Shown piece by piece: positions 16,830 to 24,390 of a stretch of 64,000 bases of DNA (position 1 is the stretch's first letter; each line of letters opens with the position of its first letter). The notes under the pieces were generated by a model, which was not told the origin of the DNA, ran no database searches, and saw nothing but the letters and a program-made list of their open reading frames with translations. The translations under genes and the position numbers were made by a program. This DNA comes from Roseofilum reptotaenium CS-1145 (lineage in GTDB: Bacteria > Cyanobacteriota > Cyanobacteriia > Cyanobacteriales > Desertifilaceae): the NCBI RefSeq assembly GCF_028330985.1, contig NZ_JAQMUE010000074.1:124001-188000 (forward strand), read 5' to 3'.

Positions 16830-18236
16830 TTATTGTCGAGTGAATTTATGACTAGAGGCATCGATCGCCCCTCGATCTTCTAGAACGGCTGCCACGCGCA
16901 AAATGAGTGCCTCATTATAGGGAGCTGCTACAATTTGCACTCCCACCGGGAGCTGATGGGGACGATGAACAGGAACGGATAAAACAGGTAAGCCAATAAA
17001 AGAGAGGGGTTGAGTATAGCGACCTAAGTTAGGACGAAGTAACACGTCTTCTCCTTGTATATTGAGGGTGGTTTGACCGATGGGGGTGGCGACACAAGGG
17101 GTAGTGGGAGCCAGAATAACATCGACTTCCCGAAAAACTTCCCGAATCCGATCGCGATACCAGCGCCGAAATCGTTGTGCGTTTAAGTACCATTGCGCGG
17201 GAATCATAGCTCCAGCAAAAAAGCGATCGCGCGTCGCTGGATCGAAGTCCTGCGGGGAGGCTTTCAAATCGGATAAATGAACATTAGCCCCCTCACTGGC
17301 TGTAATCAGATAAGCCGCTTCCCTCGCTCTCGCTGCTTCGGAGAGCTTCACTGTCTGGGTTGCGCCTAATACTTGAGCTACCTTTTCTACTGCCTCGAAA
17401 ACCTCTAGCTCTCCCCCTTGAGTAAAATAATCATCGGCGATCGCGATCCGTAAAGACTCGATCGGTTGATGCAGTTGCGGCAGACAGGGTTCGGGGGGCA
17501 ACGTACAACAGACCGGATCGAGAGGATCTTCCCCTTGCAAAATATCAAACAACGTCGCCATATCTCGCACGGAGCGACCAAAAGGGCCAATATGATCCAG
17601 GCTACTGGAAAACAACATCACTCCCGCACGGGACAAACGACCATAGGTCGGTTTCAAGCCATAAACGCCACACAACGCCGCTGGAATTCGGATTGAACCA
17701 TTGGTATCTGAACCTAAACTAAAGGGTACTAAACCCCCAGCAACTGCCGCTGCCGAACCTCCAGATGATCCTCCCGCTATGCGGCTTAGATCGTGGGGGT
17801 TATGGGTGGGGCCATAATGGGCATTTTCCGTCACAAACCCATAGGCATATTCATCCATATTCAAGGCTCCCACCACAATGGCTCCCGCTCGCTTTAAACG
17901 GGCGATCGCCGTGGCATCTTGCCTCGCTCGAGCATGGGAGCGATGGATCTTGGAACCCGCTACCGTGGTTACCCCAGCAATATCAAATAAATTCTTCACC
18001 GCAAACGGAACTCCAGCCAGCGCCCCTGGGCGATCGCCCCTTTCGAGTCCTCGATCTAAGGCTTTGGCCTTGTCCAAGGCTTCTTCTGCTAAGAGCGTGG
18101 TAAAACAATTTAGGGAGGGATTATGGCGATCGATGCGGCTTAACGTCGCCTCCATAACCTCTTGGGCACGATATTTTTGGTTGCGTACCCCACGAGCGAT
18201 CGCAACCGCATCCAGATAATCAAGATCCAAGGTCAT
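16830..18236 (-). CDS. AtzE family amidohydrolase (amidase signature)
   Basis: A 468-residue amidase-signature enzyme. The Ser-cisSer-Lys triad is visible as FAVKNLFDIAG (Lys near 80) and AGGSSGGSAAAVAGG (Ser residues near 156-161), followed by GSDTNGSIRIPAALCGVYGLKPTYGRLS. The closest match I can name is AtzE, the 1-carboxybiuret hydrolase of the cyanuric acid pathway, rather than GatA: the next gene upstream, overlapping by 4 bases, is an AtzG-like small subunit, which is diagnostic of that group. No other pathway gene (biuret or cyanuric acid hydrolase, allophanate hydrolase) is in view, so the real substrate in this organism is uncertain. Cytosolic. Confidence 0.8.
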   Translation of the reverse strand: MTLDLDYLDAVAIARGVRNQKYRAQEVMEATLSRIDRHNPSLNCFTTLLAEEALDKAKALDRGLERGDRPGALAGVPFAVKNLFDIAGVTTVAGSKIHRSHARARQDATAIARLKRAGAIVVGALNMDEYAYGFVTENAHYGPTHNPHDLSRIAGGSSGGSAAAVAGGLVPFSLGSDTNGSIRIPAALCGVYGLKPTYGRLSRAGVMLFSSSLDHIGPFGRSVRDMATLFDILQGEDPLDPVCCTLPPEPCLPQLHQPIESLRIAIADDYFTQGGELEVFEAVEKVAQVLGATQTVKLSEAARAREAAYLITASEGANVHLSDLKASPQDFDPATRDRFFAGAMIPAQWYLNAQRFRRWYRDRIREVFREVDVILAPTTPCVATPIGQTTLNIQGEDVLLRPNLGRYTQPLSFIGLPVLSVPVHRPHQLPVGVQIVAAPYNEALILRVAAVLEDRGAIDASSHKFTRQ

Positions 18237-18421
18237 GGCTTAAAAATGGGAGCAACTTCAAGATCTTCAGGCAAAGGAAATTGGTTCAGAGATTGGGCGA
18301 TCGCCATCAATCGAGTTATATTGTCGATCGTGCCTGGCTGATTTGCCCACTCTGGTGGTAAATCGAGCATGGATGCCATTTGTACCACAAACGTTTCTGG
18401 ATCGGGGTCTTGAGTATTCAT
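18233..18421 (-). CDS. AtzG-like small subunit (DUF4089)
   Basis: A 62-residue protein, with a DUF4089-like pattern: FVVQMASMLDLPPEWANQPG then NITRLMAIAQSLNQFPLPED and an EVAPIFKP tail. In Pseudomonas the equivalent AtzG forms a complex with AtzE and is needed to stabilise it. The gene ends by overlapping the start of the amidase (ATGA at 18233-18236), the arrangement expected for tightly coupled subunits. Such a short gene is easily missed by automatic calling. Confidence 0.75.
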   Translation of the reverse strand: MNTQDPDPETFVVQMASMLDLPPEWANQPGTIDNITRLMAIAQSLNQFPLPEDLEVAPIFKP

Positions 18422-18466
18422 CGGATCGGTTCACCAAAGCCTCCCATACTTGTTGCAATTTAGCAT

Positions 18467-18999
18467 ATGGAACGAACTCGACTCTCCTATTTTCCTCATT
18501 CTGGTATGGTTTGGCGACCGTTTTATCTATGGATCTGGGCACTGATAGCTGGGGGTTTATTATCTGTCGCTATAGATGATGAGGCGATCGCTCGACCCCC
18601 TGTTTCTTCTCCTCCTGCACGTCCTACTCCAGAGGAATTATTACCTCCTTCTAATCCTGAACCCGAACTTCCCAAGCTGGCTACTCAGATTGTAGTCAAG
18701 ATGGAATATTAACTGATAGCGGCTGGTTTTCTGCTTTAGAATTACGCTTTCCTCTGGTTAAAATTACCCAGTGGGAAGCCCAAGTCCAATTGACTCCTTT
18801 TTTTGATTATGGCATTGGTTGGAATTTCTCCGGTAGGGATACCCAACCGTTATCTTCCTTGGGAATTGGCTTACGTTGGGAACAAGAAAATTTAACGGTT
18901 GGAGTTCAATGGGGAATTGCTTTAATCGATAATCCCGTTAATCAGGGTACTTGGCAGGATAATGGCTTTTCGTTTTTTGTTTTATCTAAGCCGTTTTAA
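18467..18999 (+). pseudogene. Decayed ShlB/FhaC-type outer-membrane transporter gene
   Basis: The first frame (18467-18712) gives a signal sequence and a proline-rich linker (RPPVSSPPARPTPEELLPPS) as seen at the start of two-partner secretion transporters. At about 18695 the sequence switches frame into the very end of such a beta-barrel: DGILTDSGWFSALELRFPL, then QVQLTPFFDYGIGWNFSGRD and GIGLRWEQENLTVGVQWGIAL, ending FSFFVLSKPF. Both POTRA domains and most of the barrel are missing. Only about 175 codons of an expected 550 remain, in two frames. Not functional. Confidence 0.75.
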
Positions 19000-19026
19000 T
19001 CAAATTGTCCTAGCTTACACATAGAG

Positions 19027-19140
19027 ATATATAGCGCTTCGCGCTAGGCAATAGGCAATAGGCATGAATAGCAATAGCTTGTATGGCTTAGGTTCTAAGG
19101 CTTCAAGCTGTAGCTCATAGAAGAGAGAAACGCTATATAT
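19027..19140. repeat. MITE-like repeat with palindrome and GGCAATA heptamers
   Basis: ATATATAGCG at 19027-19036 is matched exactly by CGCTATATAT at 19131-19140. Just inside the left end is the palindrome TAGCGCTTCGCGCTA followed by two GGCAATA heptamers (19047-19060). The same palindrome-plus-heptamer pair occurs at 59903-59930. It lies between the FhaC and PIN pseudogenes. Confidence 0.5.
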
Positions 19141-19154
19141 GCTATTATGCTGAT

Positions 19155-19579
19155 ATGACTTCAAGAATCGTTGTAGATACGAGCGTTTTCATTAGTGCGT
19201 TAATTAGTCCGAGTGGCCCAAGCCCAGAAGTAATTCGACTTTGTTTGAGCCGTGAATATAAGCTGATATTGGGAAATCCTCTGTTTTCTGAGTATTAATC
19301 TGTTGTTTTTCGCTCCGATATTTTCGATCAATGTTCTCTAACTGAAGAAGAGATTTTGGAGTTATTTCAAGCTTTTTAAAGGTTTCAGAATGGGTGAATA
19401 TTTACTTTTTGTGGCGACCGAACTTGAGAGATGAGGCTGATAACCATTTAATTGAACTTGCTCTAGCAGGTGGTGCTTCATCGATTGTTACCAATAACCT
19501 GAAAGATTTCCAAAACGCTGAACTATTATTTCCAAAATTATCGATCTTAAAACCAGAAGTAATGATAAGGAATAGGTGA
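19155..19579 (+). pseudogene. Broken PIN-domain toxin gene
   Basis: From the ATG at 19155 the frame reads MTSRIVVDTSVFISALISPS, the start of COG1569-type PIN RNase toxins with the first metal-binding Asp. A TAA at 19296-19298 interrupts it (SEY-stop-SVVFRSDIFDQC), and a lost T in the T-run near 19373-19377 shifts the frame. The C-terminal part continues intact in the other frame to 19579: NIYFLWRPNLRDEADNHLIE, then LALAGGASSIVTNNLKDF with the later acidic residues. A repaired gene would encode about 140 residues, the normal family size. Two independent lesions make a sequencing error unlikely. Confidence 0.8.
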
Positions 19580-19581
19580 AT

Positions 19582-19797
19582 ATGGCAACTTTAATGATTC
19601 AATTACCAGACGATCAATGCGATCGCCTTCAAGATTTAGCGAAAGCCAAAGGAGTCAGTATAAATAAACTGATTGAAGAGCTTTCAGTGCTTGCTTTGAC
19701 TGAGTTTGAGGCAGAACGTAGATTTAAAGCTATGGCAACTCAAGGTAACCCCAACAAGGGATTAAGACTATTGGAAAAACTGGATAATCTGAACTAA
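19582..19797 (+). CDS. Antitoxin of a PIN-type toxin-antitoxin pair
   Basis: A 71-residue protein starting at the ATG 2 bases after the broken toxin's stop codon; an upstream GTG at 19576 overlaps that stop. MATLMIQLPDDQCDRLQDLA then KGVSINKLIEELSVLAL fits a ribbon-helix-helix DNA-binding fold, and the tail (FEAERRFKAMATQGNPNKGL) is the part that usually wraps the toxin. The reading frame is intact although its toxin partner is dead. Normally it would repress its own operon and neutralise the toxin. Confidence 0.7.
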   Translation: MATLMIQLPDDQCDRLQDLAKAKGVSINKLIEELSVLALTEFEAERRFKAMATQGNPNKGLRLLEKLDNLN

Positions 19798-19867
19798 TAT
19801 CAAAGCCATTGTAGGAAGACCAAGAACGTTCAGATTAGTACTGTTGTTTTTTTGTTCATTTTTATCC

Positions 19868-20815
19868 TCACTTTTGGCTTCTTCGTCCTCTAGCAGATGA
19901 AGCGGGTTTCAATTTAGTTTTCAGCAATCTAGGAATATCAGCAAGTTTCTGCGCCACAGAAATTTTACCAGCTTTAAAGGCTTCTAACTTGCGATCGCCT
20001 ATTTCCGTATTCACCATCGAACCTCTTCCTGCTTTCGCCTCACCCACTAATAATCGGGACGCAATTAAGGCTGCATGGCGTTTTCGGCGAAGTTTGGGGG
20101 ACTGTTGACCCGCTAAATAGGCTACTACCGGTTTATCAATGGCTTCACTAATATACTGGGCAGCTTGTTCTTCTCCTCCAAGTCCACCCATCTCACCCAC
20201 AAGAACGATCGCATCGGTTTGGTCATCTTCTTCTAAAATTTGTAACCATTGGGCAAACGAAGACCCTAAAATGGTTTCTCGGCCTAAACCCACCCCTACG
20301 GATTGGCCCAATCCTGCCTTACTTAACTCTAAGGCTACCTGATAGGTCAGAGTATCCGCGCAACTAATTACACCAATGCGGCCGGGAGTATAACATTGAG
20401 TGGGATGGGTTCCCAGTAGTACTTGACCTGGGACAATGATGCCGGGACAATTGGGCCCCAAGACTAAGGTTTCCGTCACTTCCGCTTTACGCAGTAACTT
20501 CACCATATCCAGGGGAGGCATTCCAGAGGGAATTAAAATCAGATTGCGAATTCCAGCGGCGATCGCCTCTAGAGCAGCATCAAGCATTTCATAGGGCGAG
20601 ACAAAAATCAACGATGTATCAATCCCCTCCACCTGAGTCACTGCCTCTTCCACCAAATCAAATGTGGGAATGCCTTCAATCTCTTGACCTCCATCTCCCG
20701 CACTCACCCCTGCCACCACATTCGTACCATACTCTTTCATTAACCGGGCATGGACTCCTCCTAAAGCCTGGGTAATTCCTTGGACTAATACTTTTTGAGT
20801 ATGACTAAAGTTCAT
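19868..20815 (-). CDS. sucD: Succinate-CoA ligase alpha subunit-like protein
   Basis: A 315-residue CoA-binding protein in the succinyl-CoA synthetase alpha family (succinate + CoA + ATP to succinyl-CoA). Visible landmarks are VLVQGITQALGGVHARLMKEYGTNVVAGV at the start, TLVLGPNCPGIIVPGQ (CoA/phosphate site), and H in RKRHAALIAS, at the place of the phosphohistidine. The stretch after that His (SRLLVGEAKAGRGSM) departs from the common GHAGAIISGGKG form, and the tail is longer and basic. It follows the beta-subunit gene by 32 bases on the same strand, as expected for the two-subunit enzyme. Confidence 0.7.
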   Translation of the reverse strand: MNFSHTQKVLVQGITQALGGVHARLMKEYGTNVVAGVSAGDGGQEIEGIPTFDLVEEAVTQVEGIDTSLIFVSPYEMLDAALEAIAAGIRNLILIPSGMPPLDMVKLLRKAEVTETLVLGPNCPGIIVPGQVLLGTHPTQCYTPGRIGVISCADTLTYQVALELSKAGLGQSVGVGLGRETILGSSFAQWLQILEEDDQTDAIVLVGEMGGLGGEEQAAQYISEAIDKPVVAYLAGQQSPKLRRKRHAALIASRLLVGEAKAGRGSMVNTEIGDRKLEAFKAGKISVAQKLADIPRLLKTKLKPASSARGRRSQK

Positions 20816-20847
20816 GGGTAATCAGGGCGCTTTTTTTGACAGAACAC

Positions 20848-22047
20848 TTAAAGTTTACTGGGAGCCAAAGCTGCTTTAATTGCTGCTTCTAGGTCTTGTA
20901 TCCACGTAATTTGAAATTGAGCTAATCGCTCTTCCATCTCTGGACTCAAGGGATCTCCCACCACTCTGAGAATAACTGGAATTGAACGACTCACAGGTGA
21001 TCGAGATCGGCGTTCTAATACCTTTAGGATCGTTTCAGCAATACGATCGCTCGGCGTTAAACTACCGATCAAATTCATGAACAAGACCTCCTCATCCGTC
21101 CCATCGAGTACCCAATCCAAGGCAATTTCAATCCGCTCACAGAGTTGGTCGGCTAACCATCCCCCTTGAAAGTCCCCAGCAATATCTAAGCACCGGCCTG
21201 GATTACCTCGGTTACTATAGATTAAATCGAGGGTGGCCATCATCAATCCTGTGCCATTGGATAAGACTCCAATTGTGCCCTCTAAATCCATCAGATGAAA
21301 GCCCAAATCTCGTATCTTATCTCTTTTCTGTGGGCGATCGCCATTAACCTCTAACTTCAACGGATTAGCCTTGAGCAATCCAGGGGCATGTTGGGGCAAT
21401 AAGTCCACCATATCCGGATGGCGGCTTAAGGCCTCGTCATTCACCGTTATCTTACCATCTAGAGCCATCACACTGCCATCGGGACTTACGCCCAAAGGAT
21501 TGATTTCTACCACATCCAGGTCTTTATCCACAAACAATCGATACATTTTTTCAATGATTTGACTAACCGATTGAATCAAGCGCCCCTGGAGTCCCATCTT
21601 CAACACCAAACGGCGAGCATAAAAGGGTGAAAAAGCCTGGTCTACCACCACCAATTGCATTTGTTCCATCACCGCATCGAGATCCACCCCGCCTTTCTTC
21701 GACCCTAACAGTACTGGTCGTCTAGCCTGAGTATCCAAAACAACTGCCAGATAGAACTCTTGGTCGGCATTGTACTTAGCCTCTGCGAGAATCACATCTG
21801 GATAATCTCCCATAATCGGCAGATTCGCGATCGCTTGGGCAGCCGCCACTGCATCAATGGTATTTTCGGCAAACTTTACCCCTCCAGCCTTACTGCGACC
21901 TCCAGCCCGCACTTGGGACTTCAATACTACGGGATAGGGAATCTTCAATCCTTTCAACTCAGCCGGATGATTGATGCACTGAGACGGCAATATTGGAATG
22001 CCAATCTCCGCGAATAGTTCCTTAGCCTGATACTCTAGTAAATCCAT
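20848..22047 (-). CDS. sucC: Succinate-CoA ligase beta subunit-like protein
   Basis: A 399-residue ATP-grasp protein. MDLLEYQAKELFAEIGIPIL is the usual SucC opening, followed by PVVLKSQVRAGGRSKAGGVK (ATP grasp), DVVEINPLGVSPDGSVMALDGKI (Mg2+ ligands Glu/Asn and Asp), and GVLSNGTGLMMATLDLI in the C-terminal ligase domain. That last motif is normally IGCMVNGAGLAMATMD, so the variant is modest. With the alpha subunit downstream it should interconvert succinate and succinyl-CoA in the cytosol. The divergent sigma factor gene starts about 160 bases away. Confidence 0.72.
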   Translation of the reverse strand: MDLLEYQAKELFAEIGIPILPSQCINHPAELKGLKIPYPVVLKSQVRAGGRSKAGGVKFAENTIDAVAAAQAIANLPIMGDYPDVILAEAKYNADQEFYLAVVLDTQARRPVLLGSKKGGVDLDAVMEQMQLVVVDQAFSPFYARRLVLKMGLQGRLIQSVSQIIEKMYRLFVDKDLDVVEINPLGVSPDGSVMALDGKITVNDEALSRHPDMVDLLPQHAPGLLKANPLKLEVNGDRPQKRDKIRDLGFHLMDLEGTIGVLSNGTGLMMATLDLIYSNRGNPGRCLDIAGDFQGGWLADQLCERIEIALDWVLDGTDEEVLFMNLIGSLTPSDRIAETILKVLERRSRSPVSRSIPVILRVVGDPLSPEMEERLAQFQITWIQDLEAAIKAALAPSKL

Positions 22048-22208
22048 ATAAAATTAGGGGTTAGACAAGATGGGTGATTTGTTAATCTTTTATTTTATCC
22101 AGAATTTAAAAATCTAGAATTTTAAAATTATTCTTGACGACTTTGAACCTCCTGCTCCCCCCCCAAGTCTAAACATACAGAAATCACTAATGACGAGGAA
22201 CGGGTTGC

Positions 22209-22805
22209 GTGGCTGCTAGATTAGCTCATCTTTGGGGCCCCGATCGCAGGAATGGTGATTCTGAATCATCCAATCATGATTCAGAATTAGTCCATCGATG
22301 TCTTCAGGGAGATTCCCAGAGCTATCGCCTATTATATCGCCGTTATCAAGCCCAGGTTCGCTCCACTTTGTATCAACTTTGTGGGCCATCTCACCTGGAT
22401 GATCTGGTTCAGGATGTATTTTTACGAGCTTGGAAAGGACTACCCAAGTTTCGGAGAAGTGCTAAGTTTTCGACTTGGCTCTACCGAATTACTTGTAATG
22501 TAGCCTCGGATCAACGACGACAATTGGCGAAACAGAATCAACTTTCCTTGAATGTGGATCTTTTGTCTGTGTCTGAAAACACATCCGATTTAATGCAACT
22601 CCATTATCAAGATTTGGTGCATCGAGGTCTAGAACAATTGAGTTGGGAACAACGCACAGTTCTGGTTTTGCATGATTTGGAAGATGTACCGCAAAAGGAG
22701 ATTGCTCAGGTTTTACAGATTCCTGTGGGGACAGTGAAATCGAGGTTATTTCATGGCCGAGCAGCCATGCGTAAGTTTTTGGAAGCACAGGGAGTGCAAT
22801 TATGA
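22209..22805 (+). CDS. ECF sigma factor (sigma-70 family, RpoE-like)
   Basis: A 198-residue group 4 sigma factor. The GTG start at 22209 has GAGGAA 7 bases upstream. Region 2 reads YRLLYRRYQAQVRSTLYQLC, then LDDLVQDVFLRAWKGLPKF and FSTWLYRITCNVASDQRR. Region 4 reads LSWEQRTVLVLHDLEDVPQKEIAQ with VPVGTVKSRLFHGRAAMRKFL as its helix-turn-helix (GTVKSRL). It directs RNA polymerase to a stress regulon, probably including its own operon. The next gene overlaps by 4 bases and looks like its membrane-bound anti-sigma factor. Confidence 0.88.
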   Translation: MAARLAHLWGPDRRNGDSESSNHDSELVHRCLQGDSQSYRLLYRRYQAQVRSTLYQLCGPSHLDDLVQDVFLRAWKGLPKFRRSAKFSTWLYRITCNVASDQRRQLAKQNQLSLNVDLLSVSENTSDLMQLHYQDLVHRGLEQLSWEQRTVLVLHDLEDVPQKEIAQVLQIPVGTVKSRLFHGRAAMRKFLEAQGVQL

Positions 22806-23200
22806 AGCCACTTAATCCTCAATCTTCATCGGGTGAGCCAGAAAAAGACGATCGCCTGGTTGAGTTTCTGCATCACTATCGCCCTTGCCCTCCACCAGAG
22901 ACAAGGGGACTGGAAGAGCAAATTCTGCAAGACATTCAGAGCCTTCATCCTGAAACACCGATAAGTCGCAAAAGGAGAAAGGTTTGGGTCGTAGGGGCGA
23001 TCGCCGCTAGTCTGGTTTTGGGGATGGGTGGATATGCCCGCTGGTCTACTCAAATGGCAAGCCAACCCCTATCCGAAGAAGAAATCGCGTCATTAGATCA
23101 ATTTTTGCAAGCCACTTGGCAGGAAACGGTCAGTCTGACTGGCCAAGAGTTGTCTTGGGTTCAAGACGATCCATTGCTTCTCTGGGAATCTTCCCCATAA
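22802..23200 (+). CDS. Probable membrane anti-sigma factor
   Basis: A 132-residue protein starting inside the sigma gene's stop codon (ATGA). Residues 1-60 are cytosolic and acidic with FLHHYRPCPPPETRGLEEQIL, a segment typical of cyanobacterial anti-sigma partners. A single membrane helix follows at about 61-78 (VWVVGAIAASLVLGMGGYA), then a periplasmic tail of about 50 residues. No zinc-binding HxxxCxxC motif is present. Function is inferred from position and topology: it would hold the sigma factor at the membrane until an envelope signal releases it. Confidence 0.65.
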   Translation: MKPLNPQSSSGEPEKDDRLVEFLHHYRPCPPPETRGLEEQILQDIQSLHPETPISRKRRKVWVVGAIAASLVLGMGGYARWSTQMASQPLSEEEIASLDQFLQATWQETVSLTGQELSWVQDDPLLLWESSP

Positions 23201-23240
23201 ACCCATTAGTTTATTCATCCAACCGAAGAGGTATCTCAAA

Positions 23241-23750
23241 ATGATGTCTGTTAATGTTCGTTCGATCGCTCGGGTCTGTGCTGTTAGCTTCACCTTACTG
23301 GTTCTTGGTGGGGGAATGGCTGAAGCTCAATCGCGTCGGAATTGGGATAATCAAGGTACGATTATGGCTCAACAAAGAGGCTGGGGTCAGCGCGGAACAA
23401 ATAGTGGATTGATGCAACAGTTGAATCTTTCTGAACAACAGCAACAGGACATTGAAGCTATTCGAGACCGCTATAAACCCCAATTGGAACAAGGTCGAGA
23501 GGCCATGCAGCAAGCTCGCGAGCAGTTGCGCAATTTAATGGCAGGAAATGCCGATGAGAGCCAAATTCGGAACCAATATCAGCAGGTGCAACAGTTGGCT
23601 CAACAAATGGGAAATCTTCGTTTTGAGAGCATGATGGAGATTCGTGCAGTGCTTAATGAGAGTCAACGGCAACAGTTTGCTGAGATGATGAATCAAAAAC
23701 GCGATCGCTTTGGCCCAGGTCGAGGAAATCGTTGGGGTAATCAAGAATAA
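23241..23750 (+). CDS. Spy/CpxP-like periplasmic protein
   Basis: A 169-residue exported protein; signal peptide over about residues 1-30 (VCAVSFTLLVLGGGMAEAQ). The mature part is helical and rich in Gln and Arg, with the LTxxQ-type pattern LNLSEQQQQDIEAIRDRYKP and LNESQRQQFAEMMNQKRDRF, as in Spy, CpxP and periplasmic metal-sensing proteins. Such proteins act as ATP-independent chaperones or as sensors feeding an envelope-stress system. It follows the sigma/anti-sigma pair by 40 bases on the same strand, so it is probably part of that system. Confidence 0.7.
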   Translation: MMSVNVRSIARVCAVSFTLLVLGGGMAEAQSRRNWDNQGTIMAQQRGWGQRGTNSGLMQQLNLSEQQQQDIEAIRDRYKPQLEQGREAMQQAREQLRNLMAGNADESQIRNQYQQVQQLAQQMGNLRFESMMEIRAVLNESQRQQFAEMMNQKRDRFGPGRGNRWGNQE

Positions 23751-23782
23751 CGAATCATTAGCAATTGGTTAACGCATCGTCG

Positions 23783-23891
23783 TAGTGGCGTGGCAAGCTT
23801 AATTTGATGCAATAGGATTTTGCTTAAATTCTCTAATTTCAACAATCATAGCGATTTCCTAATGAACTATTTTAAGCTTGCCATGCCAGTA
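23783..23891. mobile_element. Miniature inverted-repeat element
   Basis: Twenty-base terminal inverted repeats with two mismatches: TAGTGGCGTGGCAAGCTT... at 23783-23802 and its complement ending ...GCCATGCCAGTA at 23872-23891. Both ends finish in TA. The 69-base interior is AT-rich and codes for nothing. The right end is fused directly to an IS630 transposase fragment, so it inserted there or caused the truncation. Confidence 0.6.
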
Positions 23892-24060
23892 GTGTCTTCT
23901 TTGGCATCAATCCCAGGTTGCCCAGGAATTGGTTGATACAGATACCCATGTAATTCCTTGCTGGCTTCATCCATGCAAATTAACCCTCTTCTGTCAAACT
24001 GGCAAAACATTTGTGTTGACTGAATTCTAGAACTCTTGCAGTATCGGCGATCGCGACAGT
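23892..24060 (-). mobile_element. IS630-family transposase fragment (central part)
   Basis: On the minus strand the frames give AIADTARVLEFSQHK and LICMDEASKELHGYLYQP then IPGQPGIDAKED. This resembles the central DDE region of IS630 transposases (ICMDE...PG...D). It is cut off by the mini-element at 23891. It lies downstream of a separate C-terminal fragment, so the two are from different insertions or a rearranged copy. Confidence 0.55.
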
Positions 24061-24160
24061 TTTTCCTAACAGAAACTCGAAAATCCAGTCAGATCAGTAC
24101 ATGTCTCTCTCCATAGGAGATACAGCTATCTCGATTTCCGAAAGTGACAGAAGAGGGTTG

Positions 24161-24353
24161 TACCATTTCTCTATGAAGTTGCGCTTAATAAGGCATAGAC
24201 CAAGTAGTCCCATCCAGTAATCGAGGCGATCGTTACCTTATCGAAGGAATCAAGGACTTGTGAAAGCCTTTGCTGTAGCCTTTTCAGGTCTTTACAGTTC
24301 TGCCATCTTAGCTTGGCTTTTAATTCTTCCCATTATCGTTCAATGGGGTTGAG
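24161..24353 (-). mobile_element. IS630-family transposase remnant (C-terminal end)
   Basis: The minus strand encodes LNPIER, WEELKAKLRWQNCKDLKRLQ, SQVLDSFDKVTIASITGWDY and LVYALLSATS before a stop, the typical end of an IS630 transposase. The bases after the stop, AGAGAAATGGTA, form the element's terminus with TA. The same terminus bounds the mini-element at 2514-2600. No N-terminal part is attached. Confidence 0.7.
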
Positions 24354-24390
24354 TAACGTTTAATTGATATTACACTCGCAAGTTTTCCAA

